From Thermatribacter sp964570785 (GTDB lineage Bacteria; Atribacterota; Atribacteria; Atribacterales; Thermatribacteraceae), in contig CAZMZG010000001.1 in the NCBI GenBank assembly GCA_964570785.1, positions 18,296-82,295 of the forward strand: 64,000 nt of DNA, written 5' to 3'. The notes beneath the pieces are model-generated. The model saw only the letters and a list, made by a program, of their open reading frames with translations, made no database searches and was not told the origin of the DNA. This document shows positions 52,743 through 61,783 of this stretch, piece after piece. Within the stretch, counting starts at the first letter, position 1. Each line of letters begins with the position of its first letter. The position numbers and the translations under genes are program-made.

Positions 52743-53441
52743 TCATTCTTTCTCTTTTTTTACAAGATTGAGAAGCTCAGGACGCACTTTTTTTGTTTTT
52801 TCAAGAGCCTTTTCGTGCCGCCATTTAGCAATGAGCTGGTGATTACCAGAGAGCAAAACTTGAGGGACGGCAAGGTTTTGAAATACTCGGGGTCTGGTAA
52901 ACTGGGGAGGACCTAAGAGACCACCAGCAAAAGAGTCATACTCTATGGATTCACCGTCTCCAAGTACACCTGGTATAAGCCTGACAACAGCTTCAATGAT
53001 AACCAGAGCAGGAAGTTCTCCTCCCGATAAGACATAATCCCCAATGGAGATTTCTTCACATTTTAGAAGGTTCAGTATTCTCTCATCTATGCCCTGGTAA
53101 CGTCCGCATATAAAGAGTAAATGGTTCTCCTTAGCTAATTCCTGAGCTTTTTGTTGATGAAAAACCTTACCCTGTGGACTGGGTAGAATTATTCGAGGAA
53201 TACTTCGGGTATAACTTTTAATGAAGTTTACTGCTCTGTAAATCGGTTCTGGTTTCAACACCATACCCGGACCACCGCCAAAGGGATAATCATCTACAGT
53301 TTGGTGTCGGTCCAGAGCAAACCAGCGCAGGTTGTGAACTTTTATTTTCACCAGATTCTTTTCCTGAGCTTTTTTCAATATGGATGCGCTGGTGTAGTTT
53401 TCTATGAGTTCCGGGAAAATGGTAATTACGTCAATCCTCAT
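52743..53441 (-). CDS. trmD: tRNA (guanine37-N1)-methyltransferase
   Basis: Makes m1G37 using S-adenosylmethionine, preventing +1 frameshifts. The 232-residue SPOUT enzyme has ITIFPELI at the start, the VDDYPFGGGPGMVL motif, ICGRYQGIDERI and the knot segment SIGDYVLSGGELPALVI. The C-terminal part GGLLGPPQFTRP and LSGNHQLIAKWR binds tRNA. The ATG overlaps the rimM stop (ATGA). Confidence 0.97.
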   Translation of the reverse strand: MRIDVITIFPELIENYTSASILKKAQEKNLVKIKVHNLRWFALDRHQTVDDYPFGGGPGMVLKPEPIYRAVNFIKSYTRSIPRIILPSPQGKVFHQQKAQELAKENHLLFICGRYQGIDERILNLLKCEEISIGDYVLSGGELPALVIIEAVVRLIPGVLGDGESIEYDSFAGGLLGPPQFTRPRVFQNLAVPQVLLSGNHQLIAKWRHEKALEKTKKVRPELLNLVKKEKE

Positions 53442-53959
53442 TCCCAGAAGCCCTCAGGACAGCTTACTATGATGTAGTTTTCTTGAAGGTTGATTTCTCT
53501 AACAAATTCCCTGATGAAGGGTACAAGACTCTCTTTTTCTTGGTGTTTAACCACTAAGTAATCATAATTTGGTCCCTCTACGATGTCGGCAACTTCCCCT
53601 TTAAACTCATTTTTTTCAAAAACGCGAGCGCCAATTAGTTCAAAATGGTAAAACTCTCCCGCAGGCAGAGGTGGTACTTGATTTCTATCAATGCTGAGCA
53701 GCGCTCCCTTAAACTTTTCTACCTGTTCTCTCGTGGTATAGTTTTGAAGACGCACAAACAGAAACCCTTCTTTTTCGCTTCGTATGTCTTCAATTTTCAC
53801 TTTCAAAGCTTTTCCTTCTGGGGTTTCCAGCCAGAGTGCTGCTCCTGGGGTAAAACGTTCAGGGAAAGAAGTAAAGGTGGCAACCTTAAGCCACCCTTTT
53901 AGGCCCTGAATTTTAATTATTTCACCTACCACTACCCTGTCCGTTTTTCTGGTAGGCAT
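53438..53959 (-). CDS. rimM: Ribosome maturation factor RimM
   Basis: Assists 30S head assembly by binding S19. The 173-residue protein has the N-terminal barrel starting VVVGEIIKIQGLKGWLKV and the C-terminal PRC barrel with PAGEFYHFELIGARVF and LVPFIREFVREIN. It sits in the conserved rpsP-khpA-rimM-trmD-rplS order. Confidence 0.95.
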   Translation of the reverse strand: MPTRKTDRVVVGEIIKIQGLKGWLKVATFTSFPERFTPGAALWLETPEGKALKVKIEDIRSEKEGFLFVRLQNYTTREQVEKFKGALLSIDRNQVPPLPAGEFYHFELIGARVFEKNEFKGEVADIVEGPNYDYLVVKHQEKESLVPFIREFVREINLQENYIIVSCPEGFWE

Positions 53960-53982
53960 CTCCGGTCCAAATTATTTTTTAT

Positions 53983-54213
53983 TTATTCAAGTATTTCCAC
54001 TATGGCCTTTTTCCCGTTTTTAACACAAGCAGCGCGGACAATAGTTCTGATTGCTTTAGCAATTCTTCCCTGTTTACCTATTATTTTGCCCATATCTTCC
54101 GGTGCTACTCTAACTTCATATATTACTGATTGTTCCCCTTCAACTTTCGTTACTTTGGCCTGCTCGGGGTTGTCGACCAGGGCTTTAACCAGGTATTCAA
54201 CCAGTTCTTTCAC
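53983..54213 (-). CDS. khpA: KH-domain RNA-binding protein KhpA
   Basis: Small 76-residue type II KH protein with the GKIIGKQGRIAKAIRTIV RNA-binding helix-turn-helix (GxxG loop). In other bacteria KhpA pairs with KhpB to bind many RNAs. GTG 54213 overlaps the rpsP stop (GTGA). The partner khpB is not in the window. Confidence 0.94.
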   Translation of the reverse strand: MKELVEYLVKALVDNPEQAKVTKVEGEQSVIYEVRVAPEDMGKIIGKQGRIAKAIRTIVRAACVKNGKKAIVEILE

Positions 54214-54470
54214 TGTTTTGTTGCCTCCTCTGCTTTGATGGTGCTTTTAAGAATTGACTGGACTTTAGAGGTTGTTTGTGCTCCTTTGGATATCCAGTAT
54301 TGAACTCTCTCTAGTTTTAGACCCCATACTGGTGGATTAGCGATCGGGGAATAATTGCCTAAAACTTCTATTGGTTTCCCGTCGCGAGCTTCTTTTGAGT
54401 CAGTTACCACGATTCGGTAATAAGGGGCATGTTTTCTGCCAACTCTGGTTAATCTTATCTTAACTGCCAC
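54210..54470 (-). CDS. rpsP: 30S ribosomal protein S16
   Basis: Small 16S-binding protein, about 86 residues. AVKIRLTRVGRKHAPYYRIV at the start and IEVLGNYSP are diagnostic. GTG 54470 gives the standard N terminus; TTG 54479 sits too close to the AAGGAGCG. It begins the RNA-maturation gene group after ffh. Confidence 0.97.
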   Translation of the reverse strand: MAVKIRLTRVGRKHAPYYRIVVTDSKEARDGKPIEVLGNYSPIANPPVWGLKLERVQYWISKGAQTTSKVQSILKSTIKAEEATKQ

Positions 54471-54512
54471 TTTTATCAACGCTCCTTTCTCACTGTGAGG
54501 TACTGATGTTTT

Positions 54513-55844
54513 TTATATTTTCCATCCGAAGATACCCCTTTTGCGCAGGGGTGAAAACTTGCCTTTATGAATCTGCTTCCATAGTTTTTTGAATTCTTCA
54601 AATTGCTTAAGCAGCTTGTTCACTTCCTGAACGGAGGTGCCACTTCCCCGGGCTATTCTTTTTTTACGGCTTGCGTTTATTATAGAGGGATTTAGTCTTT
54701 CTTGGGGGGTCATAGAACATATAATGGCTTCTACTCTTTTTAGGTTTTTCTCCCCATCTATCTTGGTCAGGTTGCTGCGTAAGCTTCCAGGAAGCATTCC
54801 TATCATTTCTTCGAAGGAGGAGACACTGCGTAGTCGTTTAATTTCTTCCAGAAAATCGTTGAGTGTTATTTCCTCTTTTTTCAGTTTTTGGGCAATTTTT
54901 TCTTCACTTTCTTTTTCAATGGCTTTTTCTATTTTTTCTATCAGGGTTAGAGTGTCTCCCAAACCCAGAATTCTGCTAGCCATCCTGTCAGGGTGGAAGG
55001 TTTCTATCTGTTCCAGTTTTTCTCCTGTGCCTACCAGTTTTACTGGCCACCCAGTTTGGGAGACTATCGAGAGCACAGCTCCTCCCCTAGCATCAGTGTC
55101 TACTTTGGTGAGTATTATGCCAGTTGGCTTCACCCATTCTTCGAAGCTTTTCGCCACCTTGACAGCTTCTTGACCGGTTGTTGCGTCCAGGACAAGAAGT
55201 GTTTCTTGGAAGTTTTCTTGTTTGACAAGTTCTTTAAGTTCTGCCAGAAGCATTTCTTCAACATGAAGCCTTCCTGCTGTATCCACTATCACGACATCGT
55301 TGCTTTTTTGGCGAGCCAGGGCACGAGCTTTTTTAACCACTTCAAGTGGAGATAGTGTTCCCGGCTCATCAAAAAAGCTAATTTGGGCTTGTTGAGCTAA
55401 AGTTCTCAACTGCTCCTTGGCTGCTGGACGCCTGGTGTCGGTGGAAACCAGCATAGGAAAGTGGCCCTGTTTTTTAAGTCTCAGAGCAAGCTTAGCGCAG
55501 GTGGTGGTTTTTCCAGAACCCTGCAAACCTACGAGAAGTAAGAAAGAAGGCAATGCGGATATGTTAAGATTTTGGGTTTCCCCTCCCAAACATTTGCGAA
55601 TTTCGTCCCAGAGTATTTTTATGACCATTTCACCTGGGGTTACGCTTTCCAGAACTTCTTTACCCACTGCCCTTTCTTTGACTCTGTTTATCAGTTCTTT
55701 GGCAACCTTATAATGAACGTCTGATTCAAGCAGAACCATCCGCAATTCTTTGAGTATGCTTTCTACTTCCTGAGGAGACAGTTTACCTTTACTCCTCAGT
55801 TTCTTAAAAATACCAGAAAACTTGTCTACCAAGCTTTCAAACAT
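54513..55844 (-). CDS. ffh: Signal recognition particle protein Ffh
   Basis: Binds 4.5S RNA and signal sequences of nascent chains. The 443-residue GTPase has the N domain, G1 LVGLQGSGKTTTCAKLA, VSTDTRRPAAKEQL, G3 VDTAGRL, TKVDTDARGG, and an M domain with MIGMLPGS and SRKKRIARGSGT (RNA-binding). ATG 55844. It lies downstream of its receptor gene ftsY but behind its own strong promoter. Confidence 0.97.
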   Translation of the reverse strand: MFESLVDKFSGIFKKLRSKGKLSPQEVESILKELRMVLLESDVHYKVAKELINRVKERAVGKEVLESVTPGEMVIKILWDEIRKCLGGETQNLNISALPSFLLLVGLQGSGKTTTCAKLALRLKKQGHFPMLVSTDTRRPAAKEQLRTLAQQAQISFFDEPGTLSPLEVVKKARALARQKSNDVVIVDTAGRLHVEEMLLAELKELVKQENFQETLLVLDATTGQEAVKVAKSFEEWVKPTGIILTKVDTDARGGAVLSIVSQTGWPVKLVGTGEKLEQIETFHPDRMASRILGLGDTLTLIEKIEKAIEKESEEKIAQKLKKEEITLNDFLEEIKRLRSVSSFEEMIGMLPGSLRSNLTKIDGEKNLKRVEAIICSMTPQERLNPSIINASRKKRIARGSGTSVQEVNKLLKQFEEFKKLWKQIHKGKFSPLRKRGIFGWKI

Positions 55845-55906
55845 TTGTCTTTTTCTCTCTTTCTCCTTCTGAATAGTTTCAACCTTTGCTCAAAAAGAAC
55901 AGATAG

Positions 55907-55935
55907 ATAATAATAGCCCACATCTTTTATGTCAA
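55907..55935 (-). promoter_or_regulatory. Promoter of the ffh-rpsP-trmD-dprA operon
   Basis: Minus strand: consensus -35 TTGACA (55930-55935), 17-nt spacer, -10 TATTAT (55907-55912). It lies in the 119-nt gap between ftsY and ffh; the leader is about 55 nt. Confidence 0.88.
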
Positions 55936-55963
55936 GGAAAGGCCCTTGCCGTGTTTGCCAAAT

Positions 55964-56875
55964 TTAGTAAACAATGGCTCTTACAAATTCTTCAGGGTCA
56001 AAGACAAACAGGTCTTCTATCGCTTCGCCCGTTCCGACCAGTTTTATGGGTAAAGAGAGTTCCTGGTGGATTCTAAAGACAATTCCTCCTTTGGCTTGAC
56101 TATCCCACTTGGTAAGCGCAATCCCGGTTATGGGAATAAATTTAGCAATGTTTTCAGCTTGCAGGAAAGCATTCTGCCCAGCCAAAGCATCTATTACCAG
56201 AAGATTTTCTACGTTAGAAGGGGGTATTTCTCTGGAGATAATTTTAGACAGCTTTTCGAGTTCGCTAAGCAAGTTTTTATTTACGTGAGACCGCCCTGCA
56301 GTGTCTACAATGGCCACCGTGTCTCCTCTTTTTTTGATCAGCTGCAGAGCATCAAAAACAGCTGCTCCGGGCTTAGTCCCAGAAGAAAACTTTATTATAT
56401 TTACTCCTGCACGCTTTGCCCAAACCTCGAGTTGTTCCTGAGCAGCGGCTCTGAAGGTATCGGCTGCGATGAGTGAAACTTTTTCTCCCTGATCCTTGAA
56501 AAAACGAGCAAGTTTTCCAGCAAGGGTTGTTTTGCCGGCTCCGTTTATTCCCATTAAGACTATAACTTTGCTTGACTGCAAGCTGGCTGCTGGAAAAAGA
56601 CGAGCATCGTTTTTTTCTATGATTGAGTACAGTTTCTCGAATAAGCAACTTTGCCAATCTTTATTCTCGGATTTGGTGGTTTGGAGTTCTTCTACTATTT
56701 CCATAGCAAGGCGAGGTCCTATATCAGTTTGAATAAGAGCTTCTTCAAGTTTTTCCCAATCTTCTTCGATAATTGTTTCTCGATTCCAGACTGCATTTAA
56801 ACGTTCTTTTATTTGTTTTTTCATAGAATCGAGATTGTTTAACCACTTTTTAAAAAACCCTTTTGCCGCGCTCAC
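55964..56875 (-). CDS. ftsY: Signal recognition particle receptor FtsY
   Basis: Membrane-associated SRP receptor GTPase. The 303-residue protein is a short form without the acidic A domain: an NG domain with GINGAGKTTLAGKLA, AADTFRAAAQEQL, VDTAGRSHVN and TKWDSQAKGG. Start GTG 56875, 3 nt after the smc stop with GGGGGAGG upstream. Confidence 0.96.
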   Translation of the reverse strand: MSAAKGFFKKWLNNLDSMKKQIKERLNAVWNRETIIEEDWEKLEEALIQTDIGPRLAMEIVEELQTTKSENKDWQSCLFEKLYSIIEKNDARLFPAASLQSSKVIVLMGINGAGKTTLAGKLARFFKDQGEKVSLIAADTFRAAAQEQLEVWAKRAGVNIIKFSSGTKPGAAVFDALQLIKKRGDTVAIVDTAGRSHVNKNLLSELEKLSKIISREIPPSNVENLLVIDALAGQNAFLQAENIAKFIPITGIALTKWDSQAKGGIVFRIHQELSLPIKLVGTGEAIEDLFVFDPEEFVRAIVY

Positions 56876-56878
56876 TTT

Positions 56879-59800
56879 TCATTCCTCCCCCAAGGTGTTT
56901 GTATGATTTATATGAGCTTCCGAGTCAATATCTTTGAGGTAGATGGCTTTCGATATACCGTTTTCCATAGTGACACCTATTATTCTCTGGGCTGCTTCCA
57001 TCACTTCTTCCTGGTGGGTTACTACTATCAGCTGCTTTTGTTGGGCAAAGCTTTGCAGAAGTCTGGCTATTTTTTGGGCATTAAAATGGTCTAAATTGGC
57101 ATCTGCTTCATCGAGCAACGCAAAAGGCAATCCTGCTGTCTCAAGAAGCGCGAGCACGAAACACAAACTACAGAGAGCTTTTTCGCCGCTTGACAAAAGC
57201 ATAAAGTCGCGCTCTTTTTTACCTGGTAACTTTATATGGGTTTCGACGCTACTTTTTTTAAGAACAAGGTGTGCTTTACCACCCTCAAAGATCTCTGCAA
57301 AGTTTCTTGCAAAGGCTTGCTGTAGTTCTTTCATAAATCTTTCAAAGCGATGGGCACTTATGGTATAACACTTCTGTATTTCGGATTGAGCAAGGGTGAT
57401 TAATTTTTCAAACCCAAGTATTTGGGTTTTTAGCCATTGTTGTCTTTTCAAAAGGCGTTCCATCTCTTCTATGGCTCCCTGTTTTGGCGAGAGACTGGAA
57501 ATCACTTGCTGTTTCTTTCTAATCATGCTTTTTAGCTCTTCAGGGGATTGTCGTCTAATTTCTGCTATCTCTTGATTTGTCAGGCTAACGTCATTTACTT
57601 CTGCTCTTTCAGTTTCCAGTTCCTGAATTTTTTGGTGTATTTTTTCTTTACGCATTAGAAAATTGTTATAAAGCCTTTCCTGTTTTTGCAATTTCTCTTG
57701 TAGAGATCTTATTTTGCTCTGTAAGTTTTTAAGTTCTTCTTTAAGTGCATTCTGTTTTCGTTGCTCTTTTTCGACTGACTCTTTTAACTTTTTAAGCAGT
57801 GTCAGGGTTTTTTGGAGCTTGGAATTTTTAGAATGCCAATTAAAGGATACTGTCTGGTTGAAGTTTGCAAACTCAGAATATTTTTTTATCAGTTCTATTT
57901 TTTCTTTTAATCTTTCAATCTTTGATAGATAATCCTTCTGGGTTGCGTAGATGTGATCCAGTTCTTGTAATTTCTGCTTCTTCCCGTTTATAGCCTTTTT
58001 AATTTGGTTTGTTCTGTCTTGAAGGTTTGCCTCTAATCTTTCAAGTTCTACGAGGCGCTGTTCTTTTAGTTGGAGTTTTTTGGAGGTTTCTCCTTTTTGC
58101 TTTTTCCTCTCGAAAGTAAGTTTTTGATACTGTGTTTTCTGACTCAGGAAAAAGTTTAACTTTTCTTCCATTTTGGCGCAATGCAGTTTTTGTTGATGCA
58201 GCTTCTGTTCCGCTTTTGCTATCAGGTTTTCTGTGTTTTGTAGCTCTTTCTCCAGGATTCTTTTTCTTTCTTGCAATTTTTCTCTGCGCTTTTTTAATGT
58301 AGTCAGGGTTTTCGATTTGTTTCCCTGAAGGACAATTCTTTTGGGAAAAACTACGATTGCTCCACCCAGGATAATGAGGTCTCCTTTGGCAGTTACCAGG
58401 TTTGCGCCAGGGAAATTATCGAAACAAGCATTCAGAAAAAATCTGGAGGAGCTTTCATTTCTGAAAGAAGATACAAAACCGGGTGTTAAAAAGAACTTAC
58501 CCATCTTTTCGGAATTTTGGAGATGCAATAAAGAAGGAGGTAGGGTTTGAAGTTTATCCAGCAACCAGGATATTGCTTCCACGCTTTCTTCTGTAAACCC
58601 TTCGCTGCGTAGTTTTTTTGCCAGATTTATGATATGGCCCGCAACTTCCTTTTTTTCCTGGAAAATGTTTAGCCTTTTCCTTACTTTTTCTTCAAGGTTT
58701 TTTAGTTGAAATAATTTTCTCAGGAGTCCTTCTTTTTGAGACTTGAGGTTTGAAATCTGTGCGGATTGCTCCAGTATATCCTGTCGTCCTTTTTCAAGGA
58801 AACCTTTTGCTCTGGCAATTTCCTCAGATAGAGTCTGTAGTTTTTTTACAGAATTGAAAAATTCGCTATCCAGATTTTTTTGCTGGTTCACCAGAACAGC
58901 AACTTTTTCTTGGAGTCTAATCTTGCGTTTTCTTGTAGTGTTCAGAGCCCTGAGGTATCTTCCAAGTTTTTGTTGCAGGATTCCAATTTCTTCAAGTAAT
59001 TTCGTTTTGTTTTCAGTCGGCTCAAGGTGGGGAAGATTCTTTTCCAGTATCGAAATTTCCTTTTCTACCTCAAGAAGTCTTTTTCTTGTCGAAAGAGCAG
59101 TTGCGATAGTTTCTCTTTTCCGGGCAAGATAGATATATAGTTCTCTTTCTAACTCTTCCTTTTTAGCCAAAAGCTTTTCCCGTAAATTGTTAATTCTTTC
59201 TATTTTCTGAGAAATGGTTTCTATTTCTTTTTCTTTGATTACGCTTTGCTGATAACTGGAGTTTATTTCTTCTTCCAGGACCTGGTTTTCGAGGAGTATA
59301 GTTTTTTGACGACTCATTAAATCTTGGAGGGCTGTTTTTCTGGAAGCAATTTCTTTTTCCAGGTATATTGCCTTGATGAGCTGCAACTCTCGAAACTCTT
59401 TTAGATAACGCTTTTCTTCTTCTACCAGAGGCTTAATTTGTTCGATCTGGAACTCTACTTCTTTAGCCCTTTCTCTTAATCTTTGGAATTTTGCTTTGAT
59501 TTTTTCAAGTTCTGAGCATAGGTTTGTTAATTTTTCTTCCCACTCTTCTACTCCACTTATGCCTTTTAAAAAGTGAAACCTTTCTTCGGGCGATGAATTG
59601 AAAAATATTTGAAGCTGTTCTTGTCCAAGAGCCATAATTTTGGTTTTAGAGGAATCTATTCCCCTTCTGGCAAGCTCGCTTCTAAAATCCCTGTACCTCG
59701 TGGGTTGTCCATTCAGTAGGTATTCGGAAGTATTGGAGGCAAAAACTCTTCTTCCTATAGAAAATTCGTTTTCAGTGTAGTCAAACACGAACATCTCCAC

Positions 59801-60031
59801 GAAGGCCATGCTCAGAGGAGAACTGGAAGAACCTTGAAAGATAACTTCCTGGCTTTTGGTGGTTCGAAGGAATCTTGGTGGGTTGGCCAGGAGCCAGTTA
59901 ACGGCGTCAATAATGTTACTTTTGCCAGAACCGTTTGGCCCCACAATAACATTAAGTCCCTTGACGAACTCTATGCGGGTTGGGTTAGCAAAAGACTTAA
60001 ATCCCTGTAGAAAGAGTTCCTTAATTTGCAT
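56879..60031 (-). CDS. smc: Chromosome partition protein SMC with reduced hinge
   Basis: Coiled-coil ATPase that extrudes DNA loops in chromosome segregation. About 1050 residues, shorter than the usual 1150-1190. The N-terminal head has Walker A VGPNGSGKSN (about 31-40) and the Q-loop; the C-terminal head has signature LLSSGEKALCSL and Walker B FALLDEADANLD. Two long coiled coils flank a central part (about 458-573) that retains LVTAKGDLIILGGA, the second half of a hinge, while the first half is not recognisable. ATG 60031 gives the usual QIKELFLQGFKSF start; TTG 60067 is an alternative. Confidence 0.95.
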   Translation of the reverse strand: MQIKELFLQGFKSFANPTRIEFVKGLNVIVGPNGSGKSNIIDAVNWLLANPPRFLRTTKSQEVIFQGSSSSPLSMAFVEMFVFDYTENEFSIGRRVFASNTSEYLLNGQPTRYRDFRSELARRGIDSSKTKIMALGQEQLQIFFNSSPEERFHFLKGISGVEEWEEKLTNLCSELEKIKAKFQRLRERAKEVEFQIEQIKPLVEEEKRYLKEFRELQLIKAIYLEKEIASRKTALQDLMSRQKTILLENQVLEEEINSSYQQSVIKEKEIETISQKIERINNLREKLLAKKEELERELYIYLARKRETIATALSTRKRLLEVEKEISILEKNLPHLEPTENKTKLLEEIGILQQKLGRYLRALNTTRKRKIRLQEKVAVLVNQQKNLDSEFFNSVKKLQTLSEEIARAKGFLEKGRQDILEQSAQISNLKSQKEGLLRKLFQLKNLEEKVRKRLNIFQEKKEVAGHIINLAKKLRSEGFTEESVEAISWLLDKLQTLPPSLLHLQNSEKMGKFFLTPGFVSSFRNESSSRFFLNACFDNFPGANLVTAKGDLIILGGAIVVFPKRIVLQGNKSKTLTTLKKRREKLQERKRILEKELQNTENLIAKAEQKLHQQKLHCAKMEEKLNFFLSQKTQYQKLTFERKKQKGETSKKLQLKEQRLVELERLEANLQDRTNQIKKAINGKKQKLQELDHIYATQKDYLSKIERLKEKIELIKKYSEFANFNQTVSFNWHSKNSKLQKTLTLLKKLKESVEKEQRKQNALKEELKNLQSKIRSLQEKLQKQERLYNNFLMRKEKIHQKIQELETERAEVNDVSLTNQEIAEIRRQSPEELKSMIRKKQQVISSLSPKQGAIEEMERLLKRQQWLKTQILGFEKLITLAQSEIQKCYTISAHRFERFMKELQQAFARNFAEIFEGGKAHLVLKKSSVETHIKLPGKKERDFMLLSSGEKALCSLCFVLALLETAGLPFALLDEADANLDHFNAQKIARLLQSFAQQKQLIVVTHQEEVMEAAQRIIGVTMENGISKAIYLKDIDSEAHINHTNTLGEE

Positions 60032-60041
60032 GTATGGTGGG

Positions 60042-60746
60042 TTATTGGAGTCTTTGGTTTTCAGCAACTAAAGTTTCCCAAGCCTGCCTTGCTGCGGCCT
60101 GTTCTGCCTTTTTCTTGCTAGGTCCTTCTCCGTAAGCCACAATCTTCCCGTTTATTTTTACCCCTACCAGGTATCTGGGACAGGTTTTATCTTCCTGAAC
60201 GGTTTCATATTTGGGAATGCATTCCATTTTCTGGAGGCACCACCTCTGGAGCAAGCCCTTGTAGTTCAAAGACAAGAATAAAAACTCCAGGCTTTCTTCT
60301 TCCAGGAATATTTTCTCAAGAACCTTTCTGGTAGTTTGGTAGGAACCCGAATCTACAAAGACAGCTCCGACTACTGCTTCCAGCGTGCTGGAAATTATAG
60401 AATCTTTCTCTCTGCCGCCACTTTTTTCTTCTCCTTTTCCCAACTTTACAAAACTGCTCAAACCTATTCTGCGTGCTACTTTTGCCAGACACTCTTCGCT
60501 GGCCCACTTTGACTTCATTAGCGAAAGCCAGCTCCGGGGTTTGTCATAATTATAAAAAAGGTAGTCGGCTATGAATAAGCCGACCACCGCGTCTCCTAAC
60601 CACTCAAGTTTATCGTTACATTCCCCGCTTCTGCCTTCCAGAGCTGATTTGTGCTTTAGGGCAGTTTCCAGCCACTTCAGGTTCTTGAACTTGTATCCCA
60701 GTTTCTTTTCGAGTCGCGACAAATCATTGCAGAACTGCCCGCTCAT
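60042..60746 (-). CDS. rnc: Ribonuclease III with altered catalytic site
   Basis: Double-stranded RNA endonuclease for rRNA and mRNA processing, 234 residues. The endonuclease-domain signature reads NDKLEWLGDAVVG near residue 43. The second metal-binding motif reads SIISSTLEAVVGA, whereas E. coli has SILADTVEALIG; the conserved Asp (E. coli D114) is Ser here, while the key Glu (E117) is kept. A C-terminal dsRNA-binding domain (GEGPSKKKAEQAAARQAWE) follows. Placed between acpP and smc, as is common. Confidence 0.93.
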   Translation of the reverse strand: MSGQFCNDLSRLEKKLGYKFKNLKWLETALKHKSALEGRSGECNDKLEWLGDAVVGLFIADYLFYNYDKPRSWLSLMKSKWASEECLAKVARRIGLSSFVKLGKGEEKSGGREKDSIISSTLEAVVGAVFVDSGSYQTTRKVLEKIFLEEESLEFLFLSLNYKGLLQRWCLQKMECIPKYETVQEDKTCPRYLVGVKINGKIVAYGEGPSKKKAEQAAARQAWETLVAENQRLQ

Positions 60747-60761
60747 GAGCTCTGGGGGTAA

Positions 60762-60995
60762 TCAGCTAATCTTGGATTCTATGTATTCTACAGCTTCTCC
60801 AACGGTAGTTATCTTTTCTGCATCTTCGTCCGGGATATCAATGTCGAATTCTTCTTCAAAAGCCATTATGAGTTCTACAATATCCAGAGAATCTGCACCC
60901 AGATCGTCTATGAAAGACGCATCGGGGGTCACTTCGTCCTCATCTACACCAAGCTGATCCACAATAATTTCTTTTACTTTGGAGAAAACGTCCAT
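60762..60995 (-). CDS. acpP: Acyl carrier protein
   Basis: Carries fatty-acyl intermediates on 4'-phosphopantetheine. The 77-residue acidic protein has the attachment Ser in DDLGADSLDIVEL. ATG 60995 has AGGAGG 8 nt upstream. Follows fabG, with a possible extra promoter of its own. acpS (28648-29031) would activate it. Confidence 0.97.
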   Translation of the reverse strand: MDVFSKVKEIIVDQLGVDEDEVTPDASFIDDLGADSLDIVELIMAFEEEFDIDIPDEDAEKITTVGEAVEYIESKIS

Positions 60996-61032
60996 TGTTT
61001 ACACCTCCTACAGGAGAACTTTGAGGATTTAT

Positions 61033-61041
61033 ATTATAACA
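61033..61041 (-). promoter_or_regulatory. Extended -10 element for acpP
   Basis: Minus strand TGTTATAAT, with TATAAT at 61033-61038, embedded in the last codons and stop of fabG, about 38 nt before the acpP ATG. No good -35 is seen; extended -10 promoters can work without one. It could raise acpP output over the rest of the operon. Confidence 0.5.
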
Positions 61042-61783
61042 TCAACATACCACCATTAACATGGATGGTTTGCCCTGTAATGTAACCCGAAGCTTTTGAG
61101 GCAAGGAAAGCAACTGCTTCTGCAACGTCTTCGGGATATCCACCTCTTCGCATAGGTATCTGGTCTATCCATAACTTTTTGACTTCTTCAGGCAACCTGC
61201 GGGTCATATCGGTATCTATAAAACCTGGAGCTACGGCGTTGACAGTTATTCCTCGCGCTGCCACTTCTCTGGCTAAAGATTTGGTAAAGCCAAATATGGC
61301 TGCTTTAGCGGTAGAATAGTTGGTTTGTCCCGCATTGCCCATTATGCCCACTACAGAGGAGATGTTTATGATGCGACCATACTTTTGCTTTACCATGTAC
61401 TTCAAGACTTCTTTAGTAAAATTGTAGGTTCCCTGTAGACAGACCTCGATAACCTTTTGCCAGTCTTCGTCTTTCATTCTCAAGAACAGTCCATCTCTGG
61501 TAATGCCGGCATTGTTTACCAGAATGTCTATCCTTCCCCAAGATTTTATTATGTCTTCTATCATTTTTTGTACTTCGTTTCGGTTGGTTACGTCCACGAG
61601 ATAGCCTTTGGCTTCCATGCCTTCAGAGCGAAATTCTTCTACTGTTTTAGTTATTTCTTCTGGTTGGCCTATATCATTAAAAGCTATCCGAGCTCCATTT
61701 TTACCAAGTTTCAGGGCAATTGCCCTGCCTATTCCTCTTCGTCCTCCGGTTATTATGGCTACCTGATTTTCAAAAGCACTCAT
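61034..61783 (-). CDS. fabG: 3-oxoacyl-[acyl-carrier-protein] reductase
   Basis: NADPH-dependent SDR of fatty-acid elongation, 249 residues. TGGRRGIGRAIA cofactor motif, NNAGITRDGL, catalytic SSVVG and YSTAKAA, and the FabG-type tail GQTIHVNGGM. ATG overlaps the fabD stop. Confidence 0.96.
   Translation of the reverse strand: MSAFENQVAIITGGRRGIGRAIALKLGKNGARIAFNDIGQPEEITKTVEEFRSEGMEAKGYLVDVTNRNEVQKMIEDIIKSWGRIDILVNNAGITRDGLFLRMKDEDWQKVIEVCLQGTYNFTKEVLKYMVKQKYGRIINISSVVGIMGNAGQTNYSTAKAAIFGFTKSLAREVAARGITVNAVAPGFIDTDMTRRLPEEVKKLWIDQIPMRRGGYPEDVAEAVAFLASKASGYITGQTIHVNGGMLML

Noticed and set aside
55936..55963. GC-rich repeat after ftsY as a terminator
   Set aside because: The inverted repeat is short and imperfect, with no T-run.
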